A stretch of DNA of 56,832 nt from Neelides folsomi. Its lineage: Eukaryota; Arthropoda; Collembola; Neelipleona; Neelidae. Both the position numbers and the translations under genes were made by a program. Positions 1-9,990 of this stretch are shown here, piece by piece (within the stretch, counting starts at the first letter, position 1; each line of letters begins with the position of its first letter). The stretch spans positions 1-56,832 of the forward strand of contig JAQGBZ010000384.1 in NCBI GenBank assembly GCA_034687125.1. Direction: 5' to 3'. The notes under the pieces are model-generated. The model did no database searches. It was given only the letters and a program-made list of their open reading frames with translations, and had not been told where the DNA came from.

Positions 1-1380
1 CCAGACGATTTGAATATTAAAAAATTAAATTTATTTATTAGAAGTATAAATAAAAATTTGAAAGGAGCATCGTTAAACTTACTCCCAGGAGCGAGTCAAC
101 GTTGGAATGTATTACCAGTTCAATCTTGTGGTAAATTAAATTTTTCATCTTTCCAATTGTGTGGAACATTTGAAATTGTTAAGAAATACAATTTTTCAAT
201 TTATGTCCAAGATAGTAAGAATAAATATGATTATTTTGCTGTTTTACATCCTGGGGTTCAATATAATTCTGATTATTTCGATCTATTATATTCAATTGAA
301 AGTGATGCTAGAGAGACATTTTGTATTCCAGGAATACAAAATGAGTATTATAATTTTATTACGATTGTGAACAAAAACTATTTAAAAAATAATTGGTTAA
401 CTCTAATTGAGCCATTTGATACATATATGTGGATTTTAACTATTATTTCTCCAATTAATATCTGTCTCGTGATGGCAATCATTTATATAAAATTACAAAA
501 AAAGAGTTTTAAATATGTTTTAATTGAAGTTGGGAATTTATACACCTTAATTGTTTTGTCTTTTTTTGATCAAGGTAAAAGTTTAACATTAGCTATTATT
601 AAAGATAAAAGTTTTGCTCATTGTGTTGGTATATGGCTAATATTTATAATGTTTCTTAGTAATAACTATAAATGCGGTTTGTTTTCTGATTTAGTAATTC
701 CTCCAAATGTCCCAAATACTTTTGAACAAATTGTAAATTATAATTATTTAGTTTTGACGACAGATAGCTCTTTATCTATAAGAAACTTTACTCAAATATT
801 AAGTAGGTTTAAAGTATTAATTGAAAATTTGCCTTCTCATTCAGCTGAAATTTTAAATTTATACAATAAAACAATTCATTTAGTAAATTCTGCAAACAAC
901 TACGATATACGTAATTTAGTGTTTGATTATAGATTTAAACAAAACTTTTATTTTAATGTTTCAATTCCATTAAATTTTATTTACATTGGGTCCGAATTTT
1001 CTATAAATATTATTGATCATCTTTTAAAAACATTTCCTGATATTTTTGTAATTAGGAATAAAGCCTTTAATGGGAAATTTGTTGTAAAATATCCTTGGTT
1101 GTTTACAAGAAACATCATATCAAATATTTTTCCAAAAAATATTTATTCCATGAACGAATTTGGACTTTTAAATTTTTGGGAATATAATTATTTGGAGAAA
1201 GTGAAAACAATGTATTATAAAGAATATATAATAAAATGGGATTTTATCTCATACACGTCCCTTAACATTACAAGTTTAAATGTAAATAGTTTTCCTCTTC
1301 AATCTTTATATACAACTTTTATATTTTATTTTATTGCATTACTTTTCGCATCCCTCATTATTATATTTGAAATGATTTAA
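1..1380 (+). CDS. Ionotropic-receptor-like membrane protein, 5' end cut by window edge
   Basis: The frame is open from base 1 (reads PDDLNIKK...) to TAA at 1378-1380, about 459 codons with no ATG at the left edge, so the start lies outside the window. It has the layout of an arthropod ionotropic receptor (IR, the iGluR-derived chemoreceptor family). There is an N-terminal ligand-binding lobe and a first membrane segment after 'PFDTYMWILTIISP'. A pore region follows, then 'IWLIFIMFLSNNYKCGLFSDLVIPP' split here as IWLIFIMFLSNNYK and CGLFSDLVIPP, matching the IR M3 pattern ending in Y-x-x-x-L-x-S-x-L-x-x-P. A second lobe and a last hydrophobic helix (LYTTFIFYFIALLF) at the C terminus complete it. 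The whole visible part is one exon, common for divergent IRs. Ligand and cell type cannot be told. Family call is by architecture, not by close similarity. Confidence 0.6.
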   Translation, partial: PDDLNIKKLNLFIRSINKNLKGASLNLLPGASQRWNVLPVQSCGKLNFSSFQLCGTFEIVKKYNFSIYVQDSKNKYDYFAVLHPGVQYNSDYFDLLYSIESDARETFCIPGIQNEYYNFITIVNKNYLKNNWLTLIEPFDTYMWILTIISPINICLVMAIIYIKLQKKSFKYVLIEVGNLYTLIVLSFFDQGKSLTLAIIKDKSFAHCVGIWLIFIMFLSNNYKCGLFSDLVIPPNVPNTFEQIVNYNYLVLTTDSSLSIRNFTQILSRFKVLIENLPSHSAEILNLYNKTIHLVNSANNYDIRNLVFDYRFKQNFYFNVSIPLNFIYIGSEFSINIIDHLLKTFPDIFVIRNKAFNGKFVVKYPWLFTRNIISNIFPKNIYSMNEFGLLNFWEYNYLEKVKTMYYKEYIIKWDFISYTSLNITSLNVNSFPLQSLYTTFIFYFIALLFASLIIIFEMI

Positions 1381-4109
1381 TGGTAACTTATCAAAAATTA
1401 TTTAATAACGAAAAATAAATTAGCAATATACTCTTTGGTTGACGAGTCAATGCATTTGGGCTTTGAAACTTTATTTAGATTAACATAATTATAATCTTAA
1501 ATTGTCCTTGTAATCTAAATCATGTATCTATATCTAGTACTTATAGTTAATACCTATATACCTATTACCTAAAGACAGAATAATAGATAAATAATCTGTA
1601 TATAATATATAATCTTTGTCAACATTTTAAAACTAGTTTAAATGAATTAAAAACTTGGATTGTTTCTATTTTAAATAATGCAATTTATTTGTTCAAGTTA
1701 TTTTTATATTTGAAACAAGTTATGATGATAATAATACCTATAGAATATGTAAAATGTCGTTTTATAAAAATACAGGTAAAATGGAAACTTTAAAGATAGG
1801 GAAAATAAAAAGTTGTGTTTTTCCTCCATTTCCATCGGGAGGTTCTCCATCGTTCAAACTACAGACCAAAACAACCTTCTTGTTAATTTTGGGTATTCAC
1901 ATTTTTCACCAAAATTCAAATCTTTTAAACGTTCATAATATTTACAATGCATTCTTAATATTTAGTTAATTAATCCATATATAATAAATTTAAATTATAA
2001 TCATGTAGGTATATTATTGAATAATAAAATTTGTATTATTATGATTGTTAAAATTATCGGTTACCGTACTGCAAATTTTTGACTCGGAACAAATTAAAAG
2101 TTCGGTATTTATACAATGACCATCTTCCTATCGTTTGCAAATGTATTCTTCACACGTTGTATCATTATTTTTTTATTTATTCTCATCTAAGCATTTTCCA
2201 TCAATTTTTCCGTCTTCCTTTTGAGATTGTGAAATCAGACACAAATTAAAGACAAAACCCATTAGAAAAAAACTTCATCTTTACTAATTATTCTAAAATA
2301 AATCTAAAAATTTATTTCTAAAAATTTACTAAATAATAAATAAACTCGTATGCGTAACCTTGAAATTGTATCTTATGTTAATGGCGCCTAATTCCCTTGA
2401 CGTTAATTTATATTATGTACAATGTGTACCATAAACTTTTTTAAATAAACAATAAAAAGAAAGCAAATTACGGTCTACCCTGTACATATGAGTTTCTAAT
2501 TAGTGGTTATCTAATTAGTGCCGCACCAGTAAAGGTAAATCGACAAGGAATCGTTGATTAATTGGTAAATTAAACAACAATCCGGAAACTGAAATTGTTT
2601 TTTATTTAATTGCCTCCAGAATTTTAATCCAGGCTAAAAAATACCAAAAAGTCTAAAAGATTGGAATTATGATGTTCCTTAAAATAAAAATATTATTTTC
2701 AAACAAAAAAGTAATTTTAAATGAACAAGATGGCGAAACTTTATCTAACAAAGTTATTTAACATAAATGGAATTCGTCAAATCAAATTCAAACTTTGCTT
2801 AATTCAAGTTCGCATTGAGCTTTAACAGATTTAGCATTAATAATTTTAAAAAAATGGCGTTAAAGGTTTAACTTTGGTTAATTATATAATTTGTTCATTT
2901 TGGCGATATGAATCGACTTTAAGAATGAATAACTAATTATAATAAAAACGACGGGCGTAAAGTTACGGCATTGTGATTTTATTTATTTGTTACATAAAAC
3001 AAAAAAAATGATTAATAAATATATAAAAATACCTATGTATGTATATACCTAATATAAGTATAGTGGTTTTATTAAATGCACTTATTTATAATACTTATAA
3101 CTTCGATTAGAAACATGTACCCTTCATAAATTGCGGTAAAAGCCGACTTTCATGTGCATACTCAAAACCCAAAAATATCTATTTTATACGCATCTCATTG
3201 TAATTAGATTAAGATTCCGTTTAATTTACCGTTTCAATGGAAAGTTCATGAACCACTTGTTAAATATATGCAAACTAAATATACTGTAACTTTGGCTATT
3301 ATTAATTCTGTGAAAAAGTATAAAAACTCCAAATATTGAACGAAAGAGGACAGTCACTCAAGTAGAAGAGTAGGAGCTCAGAAGGAAGAATCCCTGTAGG
3401 AAGGAGAAAGATTCGCTCAGAAAGAATCGCTGCAGGAAGGCTCTCTTCGATTCAAGGACTCGGGGTACTGTCGACACGCTGTTACAGTGCGTATTAAGTT
3501 ACGCCCGTAATAGCCTTAAAATTCTTTCCTAAAATTCGGTTAATAAATTACATAGAAAATTTGCAATCTTTTCTCTATCTATCACCCCTATATTACAATT
3601 ATCAATTCACTTTATTATATAATGAATTATATAATATTTTATAATCAATAAATCCTATCAAGTTTGCATATAAATATTTAAAATGTGTTGTGCTTATTCA
3701 AAACATACACTATTATTCAAAAGCGCCCTCGTATATGTAGCTAGTAACGGCCCTGAGAAAGGAAGAGAATTGGCTCTTACTCCTCCTCCTTATCATCTCT
3801 TTCACCAAGAACGCCCAAGTAGCATCTTCTTATACATTATGAAATTCCTATTTAATTATAGATTTTGATTTTAAAATTTTCTAATTAAAATTAAAATTTC
3901 TAAATATTTCGGAATATTGTGTAAGGATATATGGCTGGGGATATGAAAAAATCTCAATTTTCTAGCTCAAAATTCCCTGTAGAAATATTTCAAAAAACCG
4001 TAGGTAGGTTATGATCATAACTTACATTCGCTCAGTAAGGGTTAACAAGTTTATGTTAATAATGATTAACAAATGAACACTATGTTAAAATACGTCCTTA
4101 TAAATATAC
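1381..4109. other. Gene-poor AT-rich stretch
   Basis: No convincing gene. Short open frames at 1754-1969 (+) and 3683-3868 (+) have no recognisable family, no splice context and low-complexity composition. A less AT-rich block at about 3340-3500, just downstream of a TATAAAAA box at 3319-3326, looks like a promoter or the R/U5 part of an old LTR (see findings). The rest is plain AT-rich sequence. Confidence 0.5.
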
Positions 4110-4276
4110 CTTTCTGCCATCAAGCATTTCTTCGTAGAATTCTATGTCCAATTTAAAAGATATCTTATGGGCCTTAATTGTTGAAGTGGTCTTGACTGTG
4201 TACTCATCGCCGTCAAGAGTAATTTCCACGTTGGGGTTTAAATGAACCTCGATATTCCGGTTAAACATTGACACAC
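4110..4276 (-). CDS. Orphan second exon of a fatty-acid-binding protein (FABP) gene
   Basis: On the minus strand an exon of 167 bases lies between a good acceptor (tatacag, AG at 4277-4278) and a good donor (AAG|GTATAT). It reads (G)VSMFNRNIEV..., NPNVEITLDGDEYTVKTT, STIKAHKISFKLDIEFYEE, MLDGRK. This is the typical second exon of the intracellular lipid-binding protein family: N-P-x-V-E-I, D-G-D-x-Y-T-V-K-T, then I-S-F-K-L...E-F-x-E...D-G-R-K. It enters with two bases completing a Gly codon and leaves in phase 0. The classic four-exon FABP genes have the first junction at the same place, and their second exon is about 173 bases. I could not find exon 1 between 4277 and the opsin start, nor exons 3-4 below 4109. 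It is either a gene with distant or unrecognised exons or a relic. No stop or frameshift is seen. Confidence 0.6.
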
Positions 4277-4871
4277 CTGTATACAAATTAATAAAATCAT
4301 AAGTTACTCATTTATCATTTTTTGTTATTTGAACAAATGATAATTACAATTGTTGTCAAATTAACAAAATGTATTAATTGCTAAATGCGTGTATTCAATA
4401 ATGAACTTGAATCGAGTTAAATACGTACGAGGACCTCGATTTTTTCACAAGTTCATAAATTACAAGAACATGTTATGAAGTTATTCATAAATAAATACAT
4501 ACATAGATCAATATTAAGTAGAGTTAAGACTGGAAAATGGCTCATCAAGTAAATACGTAAAACTGCTTAATTAAGGAAGTTCATTGTTGTGGTAAATGCT
4601 TAATGCATGCTTCACATAGCATAATTCATACTTATAACTAATCGTACAAGTTCATAAAATAAAATTCAAAATAAAATAAAATTCATGGGACAAGTCCAAA
4701 TATCTTTAAAGTTTAAATACTTGTTATTTCAATTTATTTTAACTTTTGTCTTATCAAATATAAGAATTAAGAATGTGTTTTATTTAGTCAAGACAGGTAT
4801 TTCGTATGATTTTCATATTTGAAAATATGGTTTTCAAATAATAATATATATTACTTTGTAGGTACTTTCAG

Positions 4872-5044
4872 TTGAATATATCCATGATGTCGAAGGAGTG
4901 AAAGAAATATTGAAATTCATGAAAAGCCAAGGGTTTGTCAATGTGTCAAGAGTTATAAATCGTCTTTCACTAGCTAATGATATAATTTTCGTTCACAAAT
5001 CTGTAAAAATCCCTACAAATGTTACAAAATTAATGTCAACTTAA
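4872..5044 (+). CDS. Orphan terminal exon, FkbM-methyltransferase-like C terminus
   Basis: An acceptor (gtactttcag, AG at 4870-4871) is followed by an open 173-base exon ending in TAA at 5042-5044. It starts with two bases completing a codon, so it continues from an upstream exon. The product ends EYIHDVEGVKEILKFMKS, QGFVNVSRVINRLSLAND, IIFVHKSVK and so on. The pattern 'I..l..M...Gf..v.r......nDiiFvhK' resembles the C-terminal edge of FkbM-type SAM methyltransferase domains (Methyltransf_21), which in arthropods also occur in Star-like proteins. No upstream exon is apparent between 3870 and 4870; the only other coding-like sequence there is the FABP exon on the other strand. Possibly a gene fragment or the end of a gene with a long intron. 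Family assignment is tentative. Confidence 0.4.
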
Positions 5045-5567
5045 TATTTAGAAAGGTGTAATCATTTATTTCCTTCAATATTTTGTAGATTAACTTATCA
5101 CTTACAATTATATTATAATGTAAAAATGTATATAAATGTAAATACTGTCATTCTTCCTATGAAGTCATTAAAATAACGGTATGACATAACCATAATGAAT
5201 TTAATTCAGCAACGCCTTTAAATTGAGAAGCCCTATTATTCTTTTCTCGTTAGCTCTCCCTCAGTGACCAGTAAGCTTCATCTTAATTTTAAGACACTCA
5301 GAGGCTTCTTTCATTTTTAAGGTATCCTGATCAATCTTAAGTTAACCTTTGTAAAAAATAATATCTAACAATGATTCAATTAATACTTTAAGTAATACTA
5401 TTAGAGATTCGGGTAAAAGTTTCGTCAAGTATAAAATGAAAATGCATGATTAATAAAACCAGTGAATGTTCAACTTTCCTTTCTCTGTGGTTCTACATAC
5501 ATTTATTAATAATTTACATTTATTTGTACATTTACTTAGATATTTAACTTTATAGTTAGAAGAAAAC
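5045..5567. other. Opsin upstream region
   Basis: No supported gene. On the minus strand a short open stretch at about 5260-5340 follows an AG (reads KIDQDTLKMKEASECLKIK then stop), but nothing links it to another exon. The stretch presumably holds the promoter and 5' UTR of the opsin; no clear TATA box was recognised. Confidence 0.3.
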
Positions 5568-7600
5568 ATGAATGTTGGATTGATGGAGACGAATGGAACT
5601 CCCATTGTTCCATTGCCATTGAACTTTGGCAACTTTTCAATTCCACCGGACATGGTGGATTTGATTGACGAGCATTGGTTTTCTTTCACTCCCATGAACC
5701 CTCGATGGCACGTCATTCTTGGAATCATCATGTTCTTCTTCACCATCATTTCTTTGTCTGGGAACGCCGTGGTCATCAGCATCTTCATGAATACAAAACC
5801 CCTCCGAACTCCGCCGAACATGTTTGTGGTCAATCTGGCTTTCTCCGACTTCCTCATGATGTTCTCAATGGGGCCGATCATGATGATCAATTGCTATTAT
5901 GAAACATGGGCTCTTGGTAAGTAAGCTAACAAAGCCTTTGTCTTCGTCGCACAACTACTAAATTTTATAAATGATTTTTATTATTTAACAAAATTGATTT
6001 AATTTGATTGATTTATAATTGAAGGGCCTTTCATGTGCGAACTCTATGGGATGTTTGGTTCATTGTATGGCTGCGCTTCAATTTGGACAATGGTGATGAT
6101 TGGAGGTACTTCAATTAATTAACATATTTATGATTTTATAACATTAACATTAGATAATTATAAAGTAACACTAGTTAAAGAATGGACTGTTAAAATAAAA
6201 TAAGGTTTCAGTTGATAGGTACAACGTTATTGTAAAGGGACTCCTTTCCAAACCCCTAACAAGGAAAGGAGCAATGCTGAGAATTATTCTCATTTGGATT
6301 GCTTCTGCCATATCCACTGCAATCCCGGTATTATATTAAAAATGAAATTGAAACATGTACCTCAATAATGTATTTGTTATGAACATTTATGCAGCTCTTT
6401 GGATGGAACAGGTTTAAATCTACATACTTACACTCTATATACAATATTTATTTACAATTAAATGAATTTAATGAACGGTATGAATGAATCTGTATTTCAT
6501 TTAGATATGTTCCAGAAGGGAATTTAACAGCATGTGGCTTGTGAGTGAAATAATTTGTCTTTATTATAACCAAATTGCAATCTATTCGAATATTGTTGAG
6601 AATGAGAAATGGCAATTTTGTTAATAGGGATTATCTGAAGAAAGATTGGTTTTCTCGATCATACATTCTTGTCTATTCCGTCTTCTGTTACTTTATTCCT
6701 CTCGGCATCATCATCTACTCTTATTTCTTCATTGTGAAGGCAAGACAAAGTTTCAATACCTTTAATAAGTATAACATAATAAATAATTAGTAATTACAAA
6801 CCCCTAATATCTAAATATCATCCCTAACAAAATTATAATAAAACAAACGTGGAGTTGATGAATTTAGCAATGTAACGGCTATTTAAAACATCCTTCAGTT
6901 TCTTTCTTATGTTGTAGGCTGTTGTTAATCACGAAAGCCAAATGAGAGAACAAGCCAATCGAATGAACGTTGCATCGATTCGATCCGCTGTGCTTTCACC
7001 TTCGGAAGCTGAAAAAACGTCTGTTGAATGCAAACTGGCAAAAGTATAAGAAATTATGAAGATAATATGATAATTAGTTAATAATAATTAAAATAAAATT
7101 GAACTCATTAATAAAAGTTATTTGTTTTAATAGATAGCTTTGATGACGATTTCTCTTTGGTTCATGGCCTGGACTCCTTACTTGATCATCAACTATATTG
7201 GAATATTTGAGGGGTCAAAAATTACTCCGTTAGCTACAATCTGGGGATCAGTTTTTGCAAAAGTAATTTATTTAAACTAACCTTAAAAAATATAATTGTG
7301 TGTTTATAATTATAATTTATATAATTATAATCGTAATTATAATTTAAATCATTCAATTAGGCAAATGCAATTTACAATCCAATTGTGTACGGAATAAGGT
7401 AATTGATAATTTTTCAGTTATTTTGAATGTGACTTGAAGTAATTTCTCTTTTATTATCTAATAGCCATCCAAAATATCGTAATGCACTTAAGAACAAATA
7501 TCCATCTCTGTTTTGCTCTTCAGAAAACCAAGATCAACCTGTTGCTCTTCAACCTCAAAGACCAGTTGTGGAAGAAAGTATTACTACCACTACGACATAA
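5568..7600 (+). CDS. Arthropod r-opsin, long/middle-wavelength type (complete)
   Basis: Visual-type opsin: a seven-helix receptor that binds retinal and couples to Gq in photoreceptor membranes. Exons: 5568-5916, 6025-6105, 6212-6327, 6395-6411, 6505-6540, 6628-6739, 6918-7043, 7134-7262, 7361-7398, 7465-7600. They sum to 1140 bases, 379 aa, and every junction keeps frame. Family marks: [11 protein letters not shown] in helix 1; [17 protein letters not shown] at the DRY motif (D145-R146-Y147), the form typical of long/middle-wavelength arthropod opsins; [16 protein letters not shown] in extracellular loop 2, with the conserved Glu and the disulfide Cys; [14 protein letters not shown] in loop 3; then the Schiff-base Lys322 in [17 protein letters not shown]. 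The tail has the invertebrate HPKYR motif and ends in a Thr run. The intron after 6739 uses a GC donor (see findings). Wavelength class is inference. Confidence 0.96.
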
Positions 7601-7748
7601 ATGCCTTCATGATTAGTCATAAACAACGTTAGATATTTAATTATGAGTTCAGTATTATTGTGTCATTTAGACGATCTTAAACATTTGGTTGTTAGTTATT
7701 GATGCTTTCAGATTTTTTTTGTCTATAACAGTTAAAACAAAAAATAAG

Positions 7749-7754
7749 AATAAA
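7749..7754 (+). terminator. Poly(A) signal of the opsin
   Basis: AATAAA, 149 bases after the opsin stop codon, at a normal distance for a short 3' UTR. The assignment is by position only. Confidence 0.5.
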
Positions 7755-8108
7755 ACATCATTCACAATTTTGTCTTGTTAATTTACATCAAATGTCAAAA
7801 ATCAATTCCATTTATTTATTCCAAACATTCATTTATTCAATGAAAAGTTAATTTGATTTAAACTAAACTTAAAGATTTAATATTAAATTTATTTTAAAGC
7901 TCAACGTTAGAAATCTCATACAAGACAACATTTTTCTTTTATAAATAATACATTTTATTTTATTGTACATTATCATCTTATCATATTGTATCAAGATCAA
8001 AATGGAAAGTGATAACATAATCAATGTTATCACAATCATGTTAAAGCGTCATTAAAGCTTTATTTTAATTTGGCTTTAATTTAAAGCCAAAGTATTATTT
8101 AAAGCCAA

Positions 8109-9282
8109 TCAGCGAAAGCACCAAGAGTAAAGGAAATCACGAGATATTGAACATGAATTTCTTTCCACTGGACAATATTGAATGGACGAACAAAAAGAAG
8201 GCACGATTGGGAACAATTTGTAATAAAAGGACACCAGAAGAATCCAAATGAGGAAAAGTGCCAATCCGAATAAAGAGAGGATGAGTCCAGCACGAGGGAT
8301 CGGGGGAAGAACAGCTTCCACAACATTGAGTTTGATGAATCCTTCCCAACCTCCGCCTTCACCCGGTTTCTCCGAAAGAATCCAAGGTCCCATGACTTGT
8401 TCTGTAAGGAGACCGAAAGTCTCCACGATTTCTGCAACTCCTTCTGAATATCCAGCTTCGACGGAGTCAACGGCCAAAGCACCGGTGATGGCCAACAAAC
8501 TCAGGAATTTCCCCCAATTGAGATTGATTTCTCCATTGGAATTCTCCACCATTTGCTTGGCCAATGAAACGAGGATCGACGAAGGTTTCATGTCAATTGG
8601 AATCTTCAAGCCGATCTATCATTAAATTAACAAAGACTTGCATTTAGTTAAACTTACATTTAGTTAAACTTACATTTAGTTAAAATAAAAAGTTATATGG
8701 TATTTAATTATTTAATATTTAGATCTTTAATATTTTACATTTTTAACGATTGATGTGTAAACTTCTGGATATTTCTCGATGATTTTGTTAAGCATGAAGA
8801 GAAAAGGAGGATAAACATAATCAGCGTCCGGTTTGGTTAAAAGCTCAACAGCGGATCTTAACCGAGGAGCAACTTTGTCGATTTTCTTCAAAAGATTCTT
8901 TTCCTTCAGTCGGTCAATGATGTATCTTGCAGCAATACTCCTTGCCTAAAATGATTACAACCTGATTTATAACATTATTATTAACTAACATTTTAATAAC
9001 ATTTGATGTTAATTAAGTTTAAATAAAAGGAAATACCTCATCTCCTACTTTTCGACAAAGAGAACTCGGAGCTTCAAGAATTTCCTTCGCACTTTGCCAA
9101 CTTTCATGATCATAAGAGAGTTTGGAGATTTTGGTCAACGGAGTGCTCCATTCGTCATCGACCTCATCTTCAAAGTTTTCACTTGACAGTCTTGAGATCG
9201 AGGAAATTTGTTTTTTAATGCTGGCCGTTCCACTTCTCGATTCTTTCTTATTACAAAATATTTCGCCATCGGAGTGATTCAT
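8109..9282 (-). CDS. Multidomain Bcl-2 family protein, BOK/Debcl-like
   Basis: Regulator of mitochondrial apoptosis acting at organelle membranes. Three minus-strand exons: 9282-9037, 8945-8739, 8615-8109, all joined in phase 0, 319 aa. An acidic N-terminal region of about 80 aa precedes the helix-1 segment ARSIAARYIIDRLKEKNL. The likely BH3 helix is PPFLFMLNKIIEKYPEVY (about 128-145), where the usual Gly-Asp reads Asn135-Lys136. BH1 is NWGKFLSLLAITGALAVD (184-201) and BH2 is WILSEKPGEGGGWEGF (229-244). A strongly hydrophobic anchor, about 260-281, is followed by a 36-residue tail. The order and the E-K-Y-P-x-V-Y-x-x-I run after BH3 resemble BOK/Debcl more than Bcl-xL. Whether it kills or protects cannot be read from sequence. 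It is transcribed away from TARBP1. Confidence 0.88.
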
Positions 9283-9990
9283 AACAGAGATTTTATATAA
9301 TTAGAATTATTATATTGAATAATCCAATTTTATTTGTTGAAAAATTTAAAGGTAATGGCTAAGATAATACGATTTCAAAGTTGCTATTAAAGGAGTAATT
9401 GTAATTGGTGTATATCCACTCCCAGTTTCGTCAACAGTACTTTAAATACTCTACCAGAAAAGTTAATACACATTTAACTCAAGTGAAGGATTTGCATTCC
9501 ACAAGTGCGCCTGTGGTTTCCTTTTGCTGTTACTGGCTGCTTCTTGAATCTGCCAAAATTGCAACAATTCGGCGAGGGAACATGTGTTTTCAAACCGCAT
9601 GTTCTTTTCCTTTTGTTTTATCGTAAACCAACTTTAAGTAATTACCTCAAAAATTAATAACTGACAATTTAAAAAAGTATTTTATATTTATGAGATATTT
9701 TATGGAAATCCAATAAAATTGCTATTTCTGAGGCATGTAAGTAATATCAATTAATAATTAATAATCTTAAGAATATGAATATTTTATATTCTCTTGACTC
9801 ATGTATTGTAGTTTTATCGTTTTGTACTTTGTAAATTAATAACATTTATTTTAATTTATAATATTAATTAGGTATATAAGCAAGTTAAATACATTAAAAG
9901 CTTCAATAGAGTTAGGAAGTTTAATAATTTATTTTATAACTATTGTAAAATAACAAGTTGAAATATTAAATCTTTATTGAAAAATAGAAA
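9283..9990. promoter_or_regulatory. Divergent promoter interval, BOK-like gene and TARBP1
   Basis: A 708-bp gap between two start codons pointing away from each other. It must hold the 5' UTRs and promoters of both genes. An open frame at 9405-9626 (+) has no family signal. No named transcription-factor site was recognised with confidence. Confidence 0.4.

Noticed and set aside
3683..3868. 61-codon plus-strand frame
   Set aside because: No family signal and no splice-consistent neighbours; more likely decayed repeat sequence.
5450..5890. Minus-strand open frame of 146 codons over opsin exon 1
   Set aside because: Antisense shadow of the opsin; rich in Met/Lys with no domain.
8248..8625. Plus-strand open frame of 125 codons opposite the BOK-like last exon
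   Set aside because: It is the antisense of a well-supported exon with BH1/BH2 motifs; composition is a mirror effect and it has no family signal.
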